Origin: Hydrogenophaga taeniospiralis CCUG 15921
GTDB taxonomy: Bacteria > Pseudomonadota > Gammaproteobacteria > Burkholderiales > Burkholderiaceae_C
Reading direction: 5' to 3'
Length of the DNA stretch: 64,000 nucleotides
Assembly (NCBI RefSeq): GCF_001592305.1
Contig: NZ_BCWR01000001.1
Span: 434,001 to 498,000 of the forward strand
Under the pieces are notes generated by a model, which saw nothing but the letters and a program-made list of their open reading frames with translations, was not told the origin of the DNA and ran no database searches. Shown one piece after another: positions 7,964 to 15,431 of the stretch (positions within the stretch are counted from its first letter, which is position 1; each line of letters begins with the position of its first letter). Both the position numbers and the translations under genes were made by a program.

Positions 7964-10570
7964 GTGAACCACGACGCCCCCGACTCCCTGTTTGACGAGC
8001 TCAGCCCCGAATCGCCTGGCGACTGGGCGCTGTCCTTGTCCGTGCCGGCCGACGAGGGCCACCGGGACGAGCTGCGTCAGCCCCCATCGGCTGGCGGCGA
8101 GGGCGGCGGCGGCCTGTCGGCGCCCTGGGCCAGTTTTTTTGAACACATCGGCGCCGACGGCTTTGCCGAGCTGAACCGCCGCTCGGAGAACCTGCAGCGC
8201 CAGATCCGCGACAACGGCGTGACCTACAACGTCTACGCCGACGCGTCAGGCCAGGAGCGCCCCTGGGCGCTGGACCTGTTCCCGATGATCGTCCCCCCGC
8301 AGGACTGGGCCCGGATCGAAGCCGGCGTGATGCAGCGCACCCGCCTGCTCAACGCGATGATGGCCGACCTCTACGGCGAGCGCGAGCTGCTCAAGCAGGC
8401 GCTGCTGCCGGCCGCGCTGGTGCAGGGCCACCCGGGCTACCTGCGGTCCATGCAGGGGGTCCGACCGCCGGGCGACACCTGGCTGCACATCGTGGCCTTC
8501 GACCTCGCCCACGGTCCGGACGGCCGCTGGTGGGTGGTGGGCCAGCGCACCCAGGCGCCTTCGGGCCTGGGCTATCTGCTGGAAAACCGCATCGCCATTT
8601 CGCGCCAGTTTCCCAAGGCCTTCGCCGGCATGAAGGTGCAGCGCCTGGCCGCGAGCTACCGCGCGCTCATGGACGGCATCAAGGCCATGGCGCCCGAGGG
8701 CGAGAACGCCCGCATCGCCCTGCTCACGCCCGGCCCCTACAACGAAACCTATTTCGAACACGCCTACCTGGCGCGCTACCTCGGCCTCACGCTGGTCGAA
8801 GGCCACGACCTCACGGTGCGCGACCAGCGCCTGTACCTCAAGACCCTGAGCGGCCTGGAGCCGGTGCACGCCCTCATCAAGCGGCTGGACGACGAGTGGC
8901 TGGACCCGCTGGAGCTGCGCTCCGACTCGCGCCTGGGCGTGCCCGGCCTGCTGCAGGTGCTGCGCGCGGGCAACCTGCTGCTGGCCAACGCGCCCGGCTC
9001 GGCCCCGCTGGAGTCCAGCGCGCTGCTGGGTTTCCTGCCCGCCATCAGCCGCCACCTGCTGGGCGAAGAGCTGGCCCTGCCCTCGCTGGCCACCTGGTGG
9101 TGCGGCGAAAGCGCGGCGCTGCGCGAAGTGCTGCCCCTGCTCAAGGACAGCGTGATCAAGCCCACCTACCCGAGCTCGGGGCTGGAAACGGCCATGGGCC
9201 AGTGTCTGAACCCGCGCGAACTCAACGAGTGGTCGGGCCGCATGGCACGCCACCCCGACGACTACACCGTGCAGTCCTGGATGCCGCTGTCGCAGACGCC
9301 AACCTGGTCGGGCGAGCGGCTGATGCCGCGCTCGGCCATCCTGCGCGTGTTCGCGCTGGCCGACGGCCCGCAGTCCTGGCGCGTGCTGCCCGGCGGCCTG
9401 GTGCGCTTGGCGCCGCGCGGCCAACTCATGGCCTCCATGCAGCGCGGCGGCAGCAGCGCCGACTGCTGGGTGCAGACCGAAGGTCTGGTCGATCACACCA
9501 GCCTGCTGCAGTCCGCGCCGAGCACGCTGGCGCTGGCGCACCAGAAACGCCCGGTGACCAGCCGAGCCGCCGAAAACCTGTTCTGGCTGGGCCGCTACAC
9601 CGAGCGCGCCGAAAACAGCATCCGCCTGGCTCAGATCGCGCTCAACCACCTGGCCGGGGAAGAACCGAGTTCGCGCCCGCTGATGGCCTGGCTCTCGGCC
9701 GCCGCGCGCGAAAACTCGCTGGTGCTGCCCGATGTGCCCGGGGCCGAGCAGTCGGCCCGCGTGTTCGCGCGCAGCCTCATGGCCGGCCTGTCGCCCGAAC
9801 CGGGCACGCCGCTGGCCGGCCAGACCTACAGCGTGGGCTTCAACCTGCGCGCGCTCAAGGCCGCCGCCGCGCAGGTGCGCGAGCGCCTGTCGCAGGAACA
9901 CTGGAACCTGATCGAACGCACCGAGGCCGAATTCGCGCACGACTGCGCCGACATGGCGACCGACGCCGAATACGGCACCGCCGAAGCCCTGGCCGCGCTG
10001 CAGAACGCGAGCGAACTGCTCGCCGCCATCACCGGCGCGCAGACCGACCGCATGGTGCGCGACAACGGCTGGCGCCTGCTCTCGGTGGGCCGCCACATCG
10101 AACGCCTCATCACCCTCTCCCGCGCGCTCGCGCTCGGGCTCGAACACCACTGCGTGCACGACCCGGCGGGCTTTGAAGCGCTGGTGGCGCTGTTCGACAG
10201 CACCATCACCTTCCACGCGCTGTACCAGCAGCGCCGCGACATGGTGGCGCTGATCGACCTGCTGGTGATGGACCGCGACAACCCGCGCTCGCTGGCCTGG
10301 GTGGTGCAGACCCTGCGCTCGCGCCTGGCCAAACTGTCCCTGAGCGCCATGCCACAGGACGCGGCGCTGGCGATGGACCTGCCCGACCCCGACACCTGGG
10401 TGCTGGCCGACCTGAGCAACTGGCAGCGTGCGCCCGACGGCCAGCGCTCCTGGGCCGAACTGGCCGAGCTGCTCGACGACTGCGAGGCCTCCGCGGGCGC
10501 ACTGTCCGAAGACATCACGCGCCTGCACTTCAGCCACGCCGACCGCGGCAACCAGAGCCTCGGAGCATAG
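7964..10570 (+). CDS. circularly permuted ATP-grasp / alpha-E fusion protein (COG2308-COG2307)
   Basis: Two-domain protein of about 868 aa. Residues about 45-500 are a circularly permuted ATP-grasp domain paralogous to the protein at 7-1452. Residues about 530-860 are the all-helical alpha-E domain, beginning SRAAENLFWLGRYTERAE. Several ATP-grasp residues differ from the stand-alone paralogue: KPTYPSSG replaces the glycine loop at K399, and ILRVF replaces DLRPF near residue 460. I chose the GTG at 7964; a long in-frame extension back to a TTG at 7859 overlaps repeat-like intergenic sequence. Its position between two transglutaminase genes supports a role in making a peptide or amide tag. Start uncertain, family clear. 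Confidence 0.9.
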   Translation: MNHDAPDSLFDELSPESPGDWALSLSVPADEGHRDELRQPPSAGGEGGGGLSAPWASFFEHIGADGFAELNRRSENLQRQIRDNGVTYNVYADASGQERPWALDLFPMIVPPQDWARIEAGVMQRTRLLNAMMADLYGERELLKQALLPAALVQGHPGYLRSMQGVRPPGDTWLHIVAFDLAHGPDGRWWVVGQRTQAPSGLGYLLENRIAISRQFPKAFAGMKVQRLAASYRALMDGIKAMAPEGENARIALLTPGPYNETYFEHAYLARYLGLTLVEGHDLTVRDQRLYLKTLSGLEPVHALIKRLDDEWLDPLELRSDSRLGVPGLLQVLRAGNLLLANAPGSAPLESSALLGFLPAISRHLLGEELALPSLATWWCGESAALREVLPLLKDSVIKPTYPSSGLETAMGQCLNPRELNEWSGRMARHPDDYTVQSWMPLSQTPTWSGERLMPRSAILRVFALADGPQSWRVLPGGLVRLAPRGQLMASMQRGGSSADCWVQTEGLVDHTSLLQSAPSTLALAHQKRPVTSRAAENLFWLGRYTERAENSIRLAQIALNHLAGEEPSSRPLMAWLSAAARENSLVLPDVPGAEQSARVFARSLMAGLSPEPGTPLAGQTYSVGFNLRALKAAAAQVRERLSQEHWNLIERTEAEFAHDCADMATDAEYGTAEALAALQNASELLAAITGAQTDRMVRDNGWRLLSVGRHIERLITLSRALALGLEHHCVHDPAGFEALVALFDSTITFHALYQQRRDMVALIDLLVMDRDNPRSLAWVVQTLRSRLAKLSLSAMPQDAALAMDLPDPDTWVLADLSNWQRAPDGQRSWAELAELLDDCEASAGALSEDITRLHFSHADRGNQSLGA

Positions 10571-10575
10571 ATGTC

Positions 10576-10672
10576 ACTCCCCCCCATCGCTTGCTCGCTG
10601 CGCGTAGCCGCTCAGCCCCTCAAGGGGCAACACCAGCGGTCCGGCAAAGCCGGTTCCGCGGTGTTCCTGGGG
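10576..10672 (+). repeat. 3'-end intergenic repeat, copy B
   Basis: Begins six bases after the stop of the ATP-grasp/alpha-E gene. Shows GCTGCGCG, the short stem CCCCTCAAGGGG, then CCGGCAAAGCCGGTTCCGCG. Again internal to a co-directional gene set. Confidence 0.82.
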
Positions 10673-10697
10673 AATGCGGATCCACTGCGTACCTGAT

Positions 10698-11708
10698 ATG
10701 TTGCTGCGCATCATCCACCGCACCCACTACCGCTACCACGGCACCATCGACATGGCGCAGCACATGGTGCATCTCACGCCGCGCGACACGCCCACGCAAA
10801 AGCTGCTGACACACGCTCTGCACATCCGCCCCGAGCCTTCAGCGCGCAGCCAGACCACCGACGCGTTTGGCAACCTGCGCACCTTCTTTTCGCTGCAGGC
10901 GCCGCACGACACCCTGACCGTGGAGGCCGACAGCCTGGTCGAAACCCAGGCGCCGCGTCCGCTGCCCGACAGCCCGGCCTGGCAACAGACCGGCTGGGAA
11001 AGCGTGCGCAAGCACTTCCGCTACCGCGCGCACGCGCCCTACGACCCGGCCTGCGAATTCCTGTTCGCCTCGCCCTACGTGCCGCGCGACGACGCCTTCG
11101 CGGCCTTTGCGCGCCCGGCGTTCACCGCCGGCCTGCCGGTGCTGGAGGCCGCGCGCGCGCTGATGGAACGCATCCACACCCAGCTCCGGTACGAGACCGA
11201 CAGCACCGAGGTCAACACCCCCGCACTGCAGGCGCTGGAACAGGGCAAGGGCGTGTGCCAGGACTTCGCCCACATCATGCTCGGCTGCCTGCGCAGCCTG
11301 GGTCTGCCCGCGCGCTACGTGAGCGGCTACCTGCTGACCCAGCCACCCGCGGGCAAACCCCGCCTGATCGGCGCCGATGCGTCGCATGCCTGGGTTTCGG
11401 TCTACGTGCCGATGCCGGCCGGCGCCAGCGTTGATGGGGGTGCCGATGCCGACGATGAAGACCCCGCCGCCAACGAAGAAGCCGTGGCCGCGGCCCTCGG
11501 CGGGGCCTGGTTCGATTTCGACCCCACCAACAACCGCTGCGGCTGGGGCAGCCCGGGCGAGGACTATGTGACGCTGGCCATCGGCCGCGACTTTTCCGAC
11601 GTCTCCCCCATGCGCGGCGTGATCCAGGGCGGTGCCCGGCACACGCTGCACGTGGGCGTGACCGTGGCGCCGCCCGACGAGATCGCCGACCTGCTGGACG
11701 GCGCCTGA
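10698..11708 (+). CDS. transglutaminase family protein
   Basis: Cytoplasmic transglutaminase-like cysteine peptidase of about 336 aa with an N-terminal beta-rich domain followed by the catalytic core. Triad: C187 in GVCQDFAHI, H230 in DASHAWVSV, D275 in WFDFDPTNN. About 20 acidic and Ala-rich residues are inserted between the His and Asp segments. The ATG at 10698 begins the conserved MLLRIIHRTHYRYHG; an ATG at 10674 lies at the edge of repeat B. It closes the three-gene plus-strand system and is the likely deconjugating or processing peptidase. It ends one base before the convergent AhpD-like gene. Confidence 0.92.
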   Translation: MLLRIIHRTHYRYHGTIDMAQHMVHLTPRDTPTQKLLTHALHIRPEPSARSQTTDAFGNLRTFFSLQAPHDTLTVEADSLVETQAPRPLPDSPAWQQTGWESVRKHFRYRAHAPYDPACEFLFASPYVPRDDAFAAFARPAFTAGLPVLEAARALMERIHTQLRYETDSTEVNTPALQALEQGKGVCQDFAHIMLGCLRSLGLPARYVSGYLLTQPPAGKPRLIGADASHAWVSVYVPMPAGASVDGGADADDEDPAANEEAVAAALGGAWFDFDPTNNRCGWGSPGEDYVTLAIGRDFSDVSPMRGVIQGGARHTLHVGVTVAPPDEIADLLDGA

Positions 11709-11709
11709 C

Positions 11710-12114
11710 TCAACGGCCCTTGTCGAACACCGGGTCCACCGGCACCTGCAGCGCGGTGGCGAGCTGGTTGGTCTTGGCGGCGAGGGCCACGATGGACAGC
11801 AGCTCGGCGTGCTGCTCGCGCGTCATGCCCTTGGCGCTGGCGGCGGCGGTGTGCGAATGCACGCAGTAGCTGCAGCCGTTGATGATGGACGCGGTGATGT
11901 AGACCAGTTCCTTGGTCAGAGGGTCCAGGCTGGAGGGCGTGGCCATGACCCGCTTGACCTCGGCCCAGGTCTGTTCCAGCAGCGCCGGATCGAACGCCAG
12001 GTAGCGCCACATGTTGTTGATGAAGTCTGTGTTGCGCGTGGCACGGATGTCGTCGAACACCGCCTTGACGCGGGGATCGTTCTCGGGATCGCTGGGAAGG
12101 ACGATGGTGGACAT
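11710..12114 (-). CDS. carboxymuconolactone decarboxylase / AhpD-like protein
   Basis: Small (134 aa) all-helical protein of the CMD/AhpD fold. The motif CSYCVHSH (about residues 80-87) carries the CxxC-plus-His redox or proton-relay site seen in AhpD-like peroxidase reductases. A good AGGAG lies before the ATG at 12114. It sits 30 bp downstream of rbgA on the same strand and may be co-transcribed. The redox motif favours a peroxide or disulfide role over true decarboxylation; the substrate is unknown. Confidence 0.85.
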   Translation of the reverse strand: MSTIVLPSDPENDPRVKAVFDDIRATRNTDFINNMWRYLAFDPALLEQTWAEVKRVMATPSSLDPLTKELVYITASIINGCSYCVHSHTAAASAKGMTREQHAELLSIVALAAKTNQLATALQVPVDPVFDKGR

Positions 12115-12144
12115 GGGTTGCTCCTGCGGTGAACGACTGGCGCC

Positions 12145-13086
12145 TCAACGTTTGTCGGGCTTGGCGGGTTTCTTGTTGCGTTCCTTCTTGCGCGCCTGGC
12201 GCTGCGCGTCTGCCTCCCGGCCCGCGTGCAGCCAGCGCAGGAACTGCTCGGGCGTCTCCAGCGTGATGCGGCCCAGAATGCCGCTGCGGAAATCGGCGAT
12301 CACCAGTTCGGCCGCCTTTTGCCAGTTGATACTGCCGCCCGACCCGATGGCACCGCGCTTGCGCGCGATGGCGGCCATCAGCTCTTCGTCGGGCAGGGCG
12401 GCGATGGCCTGCGGCGTCAGGCCCAGCTTGTAGCGCGCGTCGAGCTCGGCGCCGTAGCGGGCCTTGATCTTGTCCAGCAGCTCCAGCGCCACCTCCTGCT
12501 CGTCGTAGGCGTTGCGCCCCACGGCGCCACTGGCCGCCAGGTTGAAGCCGCTCTCGGGCACGACGATGCGCGGCCAGAGCATGCCCGGCGTGTCATACAG
12601 GTAGAAGCCGTCGGCCAGGACGATGCGCGACTCGGTGCGGGTGATGCCGGCCTCGTCACCGGTCTTGGCCGCGCGTTTGCCTTTGAGCGTGTTGATGAGC
12701 GTGGACTTGCCCACGTTGGGAATGCCACAGATCAGCACCCGCATGGGTTTGACCATGCCGCCGCGCAGCGGTGCCAGCTCATGGCAGGCGTCGATGAGGG
12801 CACGTGCCGGCGCGGTGACGCTGGCGTCGAGCGCGATCGCGCGGGTGTTGGCCTGGGCGTTGTAGTGCGCCAGCCAGAGCGCGGTGCGCTCGGGGTCGGC
12901 CATGTCCTGCTTGTTTACCACCTTGAGCGTGGGCCGCCCGCTGGTGAGCTCGGCCAGCAGCGGATTGGCGCTGGAGCCGGGCAGGCGCGCGTCCAGCATT
13001 TCGATCACGACGTCGATCTCCTTCACGCGTTCGGTGATGGCCTTGCGCGTGAGGTGCATGTGCCCGGGGAACCACTGGATGCTCAT
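12145..13086 (-). CDS. ylqF: ribosome biogenesis GTPase RbgA/YlqF
   Basis: Circularly permuted GTPase of about 313 aa that assists late large-subunit assembly. Motif order shows the permutation: G4 NKQD at residues 58-61 precedes G1 GIPNVGKS at 121-128 and G3 DTPG at 165-168. The N-terminus MSIQWFPGHM is the family signature and fixes the start at 13086, although an open frame continues upstream. The C-terminus is a lysine-rich tail suited to rRNA contact. Expressed divergently from the CoxG-like gene. Confidence 0.94.
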   Translation of the reverse strand: MSIQWFPGHMHLTRKAITERVKEIDVVIEMLDARLPGSSANPLLAELTSGRPTLKVVNKQDMADPERTALWLAHYNAQANTRAIALDASVTAPARALIDACHELAPLRGGMVKPMRVLICGIPNVGKSTLINTLKGKRAAKTGDEAGITRTESRIVLADGFYLYDTPGMLWPRIVVPESGFNLAASGAVGRNAYDEQEVALELLDKIKARYGAELDARYKLGLTPQAIAALPDEELMAAIARKRGAIGSGGSINWQKAAELVIADFRSGILGRITLETPEQFLRWLHAGREADAQRQARKKERNKKPAKPDKR

Positions 13087-13203
13087 GGATGGGTGTTCTT
13101 TTGGTGAGACGGGGATTGTGCTCTGGGTGGAGCACTCTATCGGCGCTCCGGGGTCGCCATGCCACAATGATTTCCCCCATTCCCACACCCCAAGAGGAGA
13201 CAC

Positions 13204-13674
13204 ATGAGCATCACCGTCAAGATAGATCTGGGTTATGAATTCGACGTCAAGGCCAAGGCCGCCGAGGTGTTCGAGCTGCTCTCGGACGTGCCGGCCTCGG
13301 TCAGCCATTTTCCCAAGGTCGAGAAGCTCACCGATCTGGGCGACGGCGTCTACCAGTGGGAGATGGAAAAGGTGGGCACGACGCAAGTCAACATCCAGAC
13401 CGTGTACGCCAGCAAATACGTCAGTGATAAAACCAAGGGCACGGTGAAGTGGACCCCCGTCAAGGGCGTGGGCAACGCGCTGGTGGGCGGCCACTGGAAG
13501 ATCGTGGACAACAAGAAGTCCACCGGCCTCACGCTCGCCATTCAGGGCGAGATCGAGGTGCCGCTGCCCGGCCTGATGAAGATGATTGTGGTGCCTGTGG
13601 TGCAGGGCGAGTTCGAGAAGCTGGTCGAAAAATACATCGACAACCTGATCCAGCGTTTCGGCGGCGAGGCCTGA
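13204..13674 (+). CDS. SRPBCC / CoxG-like family protein
   Basis: A 156-residue START/SRPBCC-fold protein similar to carbon monoxide dehydrogenase subunit G-like proteins, which bind hydrophobic ligands or assist membrane recruitment. The middle has the alternating beta-strand pattern of the fold and a C-terminal amphipathic helix (FEKLVEKYIDNLIQRF). GAGGAG stands before the ATG. No CO dehydrogenase or molybdenum genes are nearby, so the CODH association should not be assumed. Confidence 0.75.
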   Translation: MSITVKIDLGYEFDVKAKAAEVFELLSDVPASVSHFPKVEKLTDLGDGVYQWEMEKVGTTQVNIQTVYASKYVSDKTKGTVKWTPVKGVGNALVGGHWKIVDNKKSTGLTLAIQGEIEVPLPGLMKMIVVPVVQGEFEKLVEKYIDNLIQRFGGEA

Positions 13675-13697
13675 GGTTCATCATCCCCTTCGGTGAG

Positions 13698-13967
13698 TTG
13701 TCCAGCGAAACACTGGATAAGTGTGTGCATAACCCGGGGTCAGCCGTGTACGGGGCGCGCAAGTGCTTGTGGCCCTAGGCGCTTCTTCAAACTGCCTGCG
13801 CAACGGGCACCCGGGCCAGCGCATTTATCCACTTGTCCAGCGAAACCTTGGACAAGGCTGTGCATAAGTGATGGCAAGTCCTGTACGGTCAAGCTAAGTG
13901 CTTGTCGCACAAAGGAGTTCTTCAGATTGCCCATTCAACAGGCAGTGCGTGCAGCATCTTGGAACCG
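13698..13967. repeat. 135-bp tandem duplication with DnaA-box-like sites
   Basis: Two head-to-tail units, 13698-13832 and 13833-13967, align without indels at a fixed offset of 135 bp. Examples are TTGTCCAGCGAAAC at 13698/13833, TGTGCATAA at 13724/13859, TGTACGG at 13747/13882, AAGTGCTTGT at 13761/13896 and TTCTTCA at 13783/13918. Each unit holds an inverted repeat TTGTCCA...TGGA(C/T)AA. TTATCCAC (13825-13832) matches eight of nine bases of the DnaA box, and TGTGCATAA is one base from the box. This fills most of the 328-bp gap between 13675 and 14002; no gene is seen in it. Confidence 0.85.
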
Positions 13968-14002
13968 CCCATGAGCCGGCCACTGCATCTGGATTTGTGC
14001 AC

Positions 14003-14299
14003 ATGAGCAGCCTGCCCCAACCCACCGTCTTCCAGTTGTACCTGCCCGAGACCGGCCAGACCCTGGCCGCCCGCGCCGACGACACGCTGCTGCAGACCCT
14101 GCTGCGTGCGGGCGTGGCCTGGCCGGCCTCGTGCCGCAACGGCACCTGCCGCGCCTGCATGGGGCGGCTGGTGCAGGGGCGCGTGCGTTATGCCATCGAA
14201 TGGCCCGGGCTGCTGCCCGAAGAGAAAGCCACGGGCTGCGTATTGCCCTGCGCGGCCTACCCGCTGGAAGACGTGACGCTCAGCGGCCCCGGCGCCTGA
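14003..14299 (+). CDS. 2Fe-2S ferredoxin-type protein
   Basis: A 98-residue stand-alone plant-type ferredoxin. The cluster ligands are visible as C-x4-C-x2-C in SCRNGTCRAC plus a distal Cys in VLPCAAYP. The ATG at 14003 gives a normal ferredoxin length; an in-frame extension upstream would run into the 135-bp duplication. Its partner is unknown: no reductase or oxygenase gene is adjacent. Ends in the intergenic zone with repeat copy C. Confidence 0.88.
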   Translation: MSSLPQPTVFQLYLPETGQTLAARADDTLLQTLLRAGVAWPASCRNGTCRACMGRLVQGRVRYAIEWPGLLPEEKATGCVLPCAAYPLEDVTLSGPGA

Positions 14300-14330
14300 G
14301 CCCCCCCCCCACGACGACGCGTGAGACGGT

Positions 14331-14414
14331 CCCACCCAGGGCACCGCCGGGCCGGTTTTGCCGGACGGCCAGTGCCGCCCCCTTGAGGGGGTCGCGCGCA
14401 GCGCGGCGGGGGTG
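14331..14414 (-). repeat. 3'-end intergenic repeat, copy C
   Basis: Minus-strand copy lying just after the stop of the dienelactone hydrolase gene. In that orientation it reads CACCCCCGCCGCGCTGCGCG, then CCCCCTCAAGGGGG, then CCGGCAAAACCGG. It is one of the closest copies to those at 55938 and 60589. Confidence 0.87.
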
Positions 14415-14416
14415 TT

Positions 14417-15304
14417 TCATTTCAAGCTCTGCTTGAAAAAGCCCAGGGTGCGCTCCCAGGCCAGTTGGGCGGCGTTGGCGTCGTAGCGCGGCGTGGTGTC
14501 GTTGTGGAAACCGTGCTGGGTGGCCGGGTAGTGGTGGGCGGTGTAGCGCACGCCTGCGGCCTTGAGCGCGGCTTCGTAGGTGGGCCAGGCGGCGTTGATG
14601 CGCTCGTCGATACCAGCGAAGTGGATCAGCAGCGGCGCCTTGACTTTCGCCGCGTCCTCGGCCGGAGGGTGGTTGCCGTAAAACGGCACCGCCGCCGCCA
14701 GCTCGGGCAGTTGGGTGGCCAGCATGTGAGCGATGCCACCGCCATAGCAGAAGCCCACCACGCCGATGCGGCCCGTGCAGTCGGGCCGGCCTTTCAGCGC
14801 CCCGGCCGCGGCAATGAAGTCCTGCCGGGTCTTGGTCTGATCGAGCTGCGCGAACAGCGCACGCGCCTTGTCTTCGTCGCCCGGGTAGCCGCCCAGCGGC
14901 GTGAGCGCGTCGGGCGCAAAGGCCAGATAGCCCTCCAGGGCCAGGCGCCGGGCGATGTCTTCTATGTGGGGATTGAGGCCACGGTTTTCGTGCACCACCA
15001 GCACGCCGGGCAGCTTGGCCGTGCCCGTGGCGGGCTTGGCCAGGTAGGCCTTGACGGTGCCGGACCCCGACGGCGAGGGCACGTCCACCATCAGCGTCAG
15101 GACACGCTTGTCGTCTTTGGGCACCACCTGGGCGGCCGCGAAATCGGGGCTGAGCGCGGCCAGCAGCCCGGCCGCCGTGACACCGCCCACGGCGAACCGG
15201 CTGGCCCGTTCCAGAAAGCCGCGGCGGTCGATGTCGCCATGCACATAAGCGTCAAACAGGATCAGCAGTTCCTGGTCAAAGTCCGCGGCGGTCAAGCGTG
15301 CCAT
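14417..15304 (-). CDS. dienelactone hydrolase family protein
   Basis: Alpha/beta hydrolase of about 295 aa with the dienelactone hydrolase nucleophile motif GFCYGGG (C186), a following Asp region, and the catalytic His in TQHGFHND. The N-terminal segment has twin arginines (DRRGFLERA, R27-R28) followed by a hydrophobic stretch ending near AAAQ. This resembles a Tat signal preceded by a short cytoplasmic helix, so export is likely but not certain. The ATG at 15304 has GGAGG upstream. Lies downstream of gshA on the same strand. Confidence 0.88.
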   Translation of the reverse strand: MARLTAADFDQELLILFDAYVHGDIDRRGFLERASRFAVGGVTAAGLLAALSPDFAAAQVVPKDDKRVLTLMVDVPSPSGSGTVKAYLAKPATGTAKLPGVLVVHENRGLNPHIEDIARRLALEGYLAFAPDALTPLGGYPGDEDKARALFAQLDQTKTRQDFIAAAGALKGRPDCTGRIGVVGFCYGGGIAHMLATQLPELAAAVPFYGNHPPAEDAAKVKAPLLIHFAGIDERINAAWPTYEAALKAAGVRYTAHHYPATQHGFHNDTTPRYDANAAQLAWERTLGFFKQSLK

Positions 15305-15431
15305 GGGGGGCCTCCTTGCAAACGACACCGCAGCTTAGCGCCGGGCACCGCCGCGACGCATACACGCAGGCGAAACGCGGGTTTCAAGGGGTAACCAGCG
15401 GGAGCCTGCGCCCCCGTGATACCCCTGCGGC

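Noticed and set aside
12145..13494. Longer start for the RbgA GTPase (at 13494)
   Set aside because: The extra 136 residues lie antisense to the CoxG-like gene and lack family similarity; MSIQWFPGHM at 13086 is the conserved start.
13698..13967. Chromosomal replication origin
   Set aside because: Only a few imperfect DnaA-like boxes, no AT-rich unwinding element, and no dnaA, dnaN, gidA or parAB nearby.
13698..13967. CRISPR array
   Set aside because: Only two long diverged units, no short identical repeats with unique spacers, and no cas genes.
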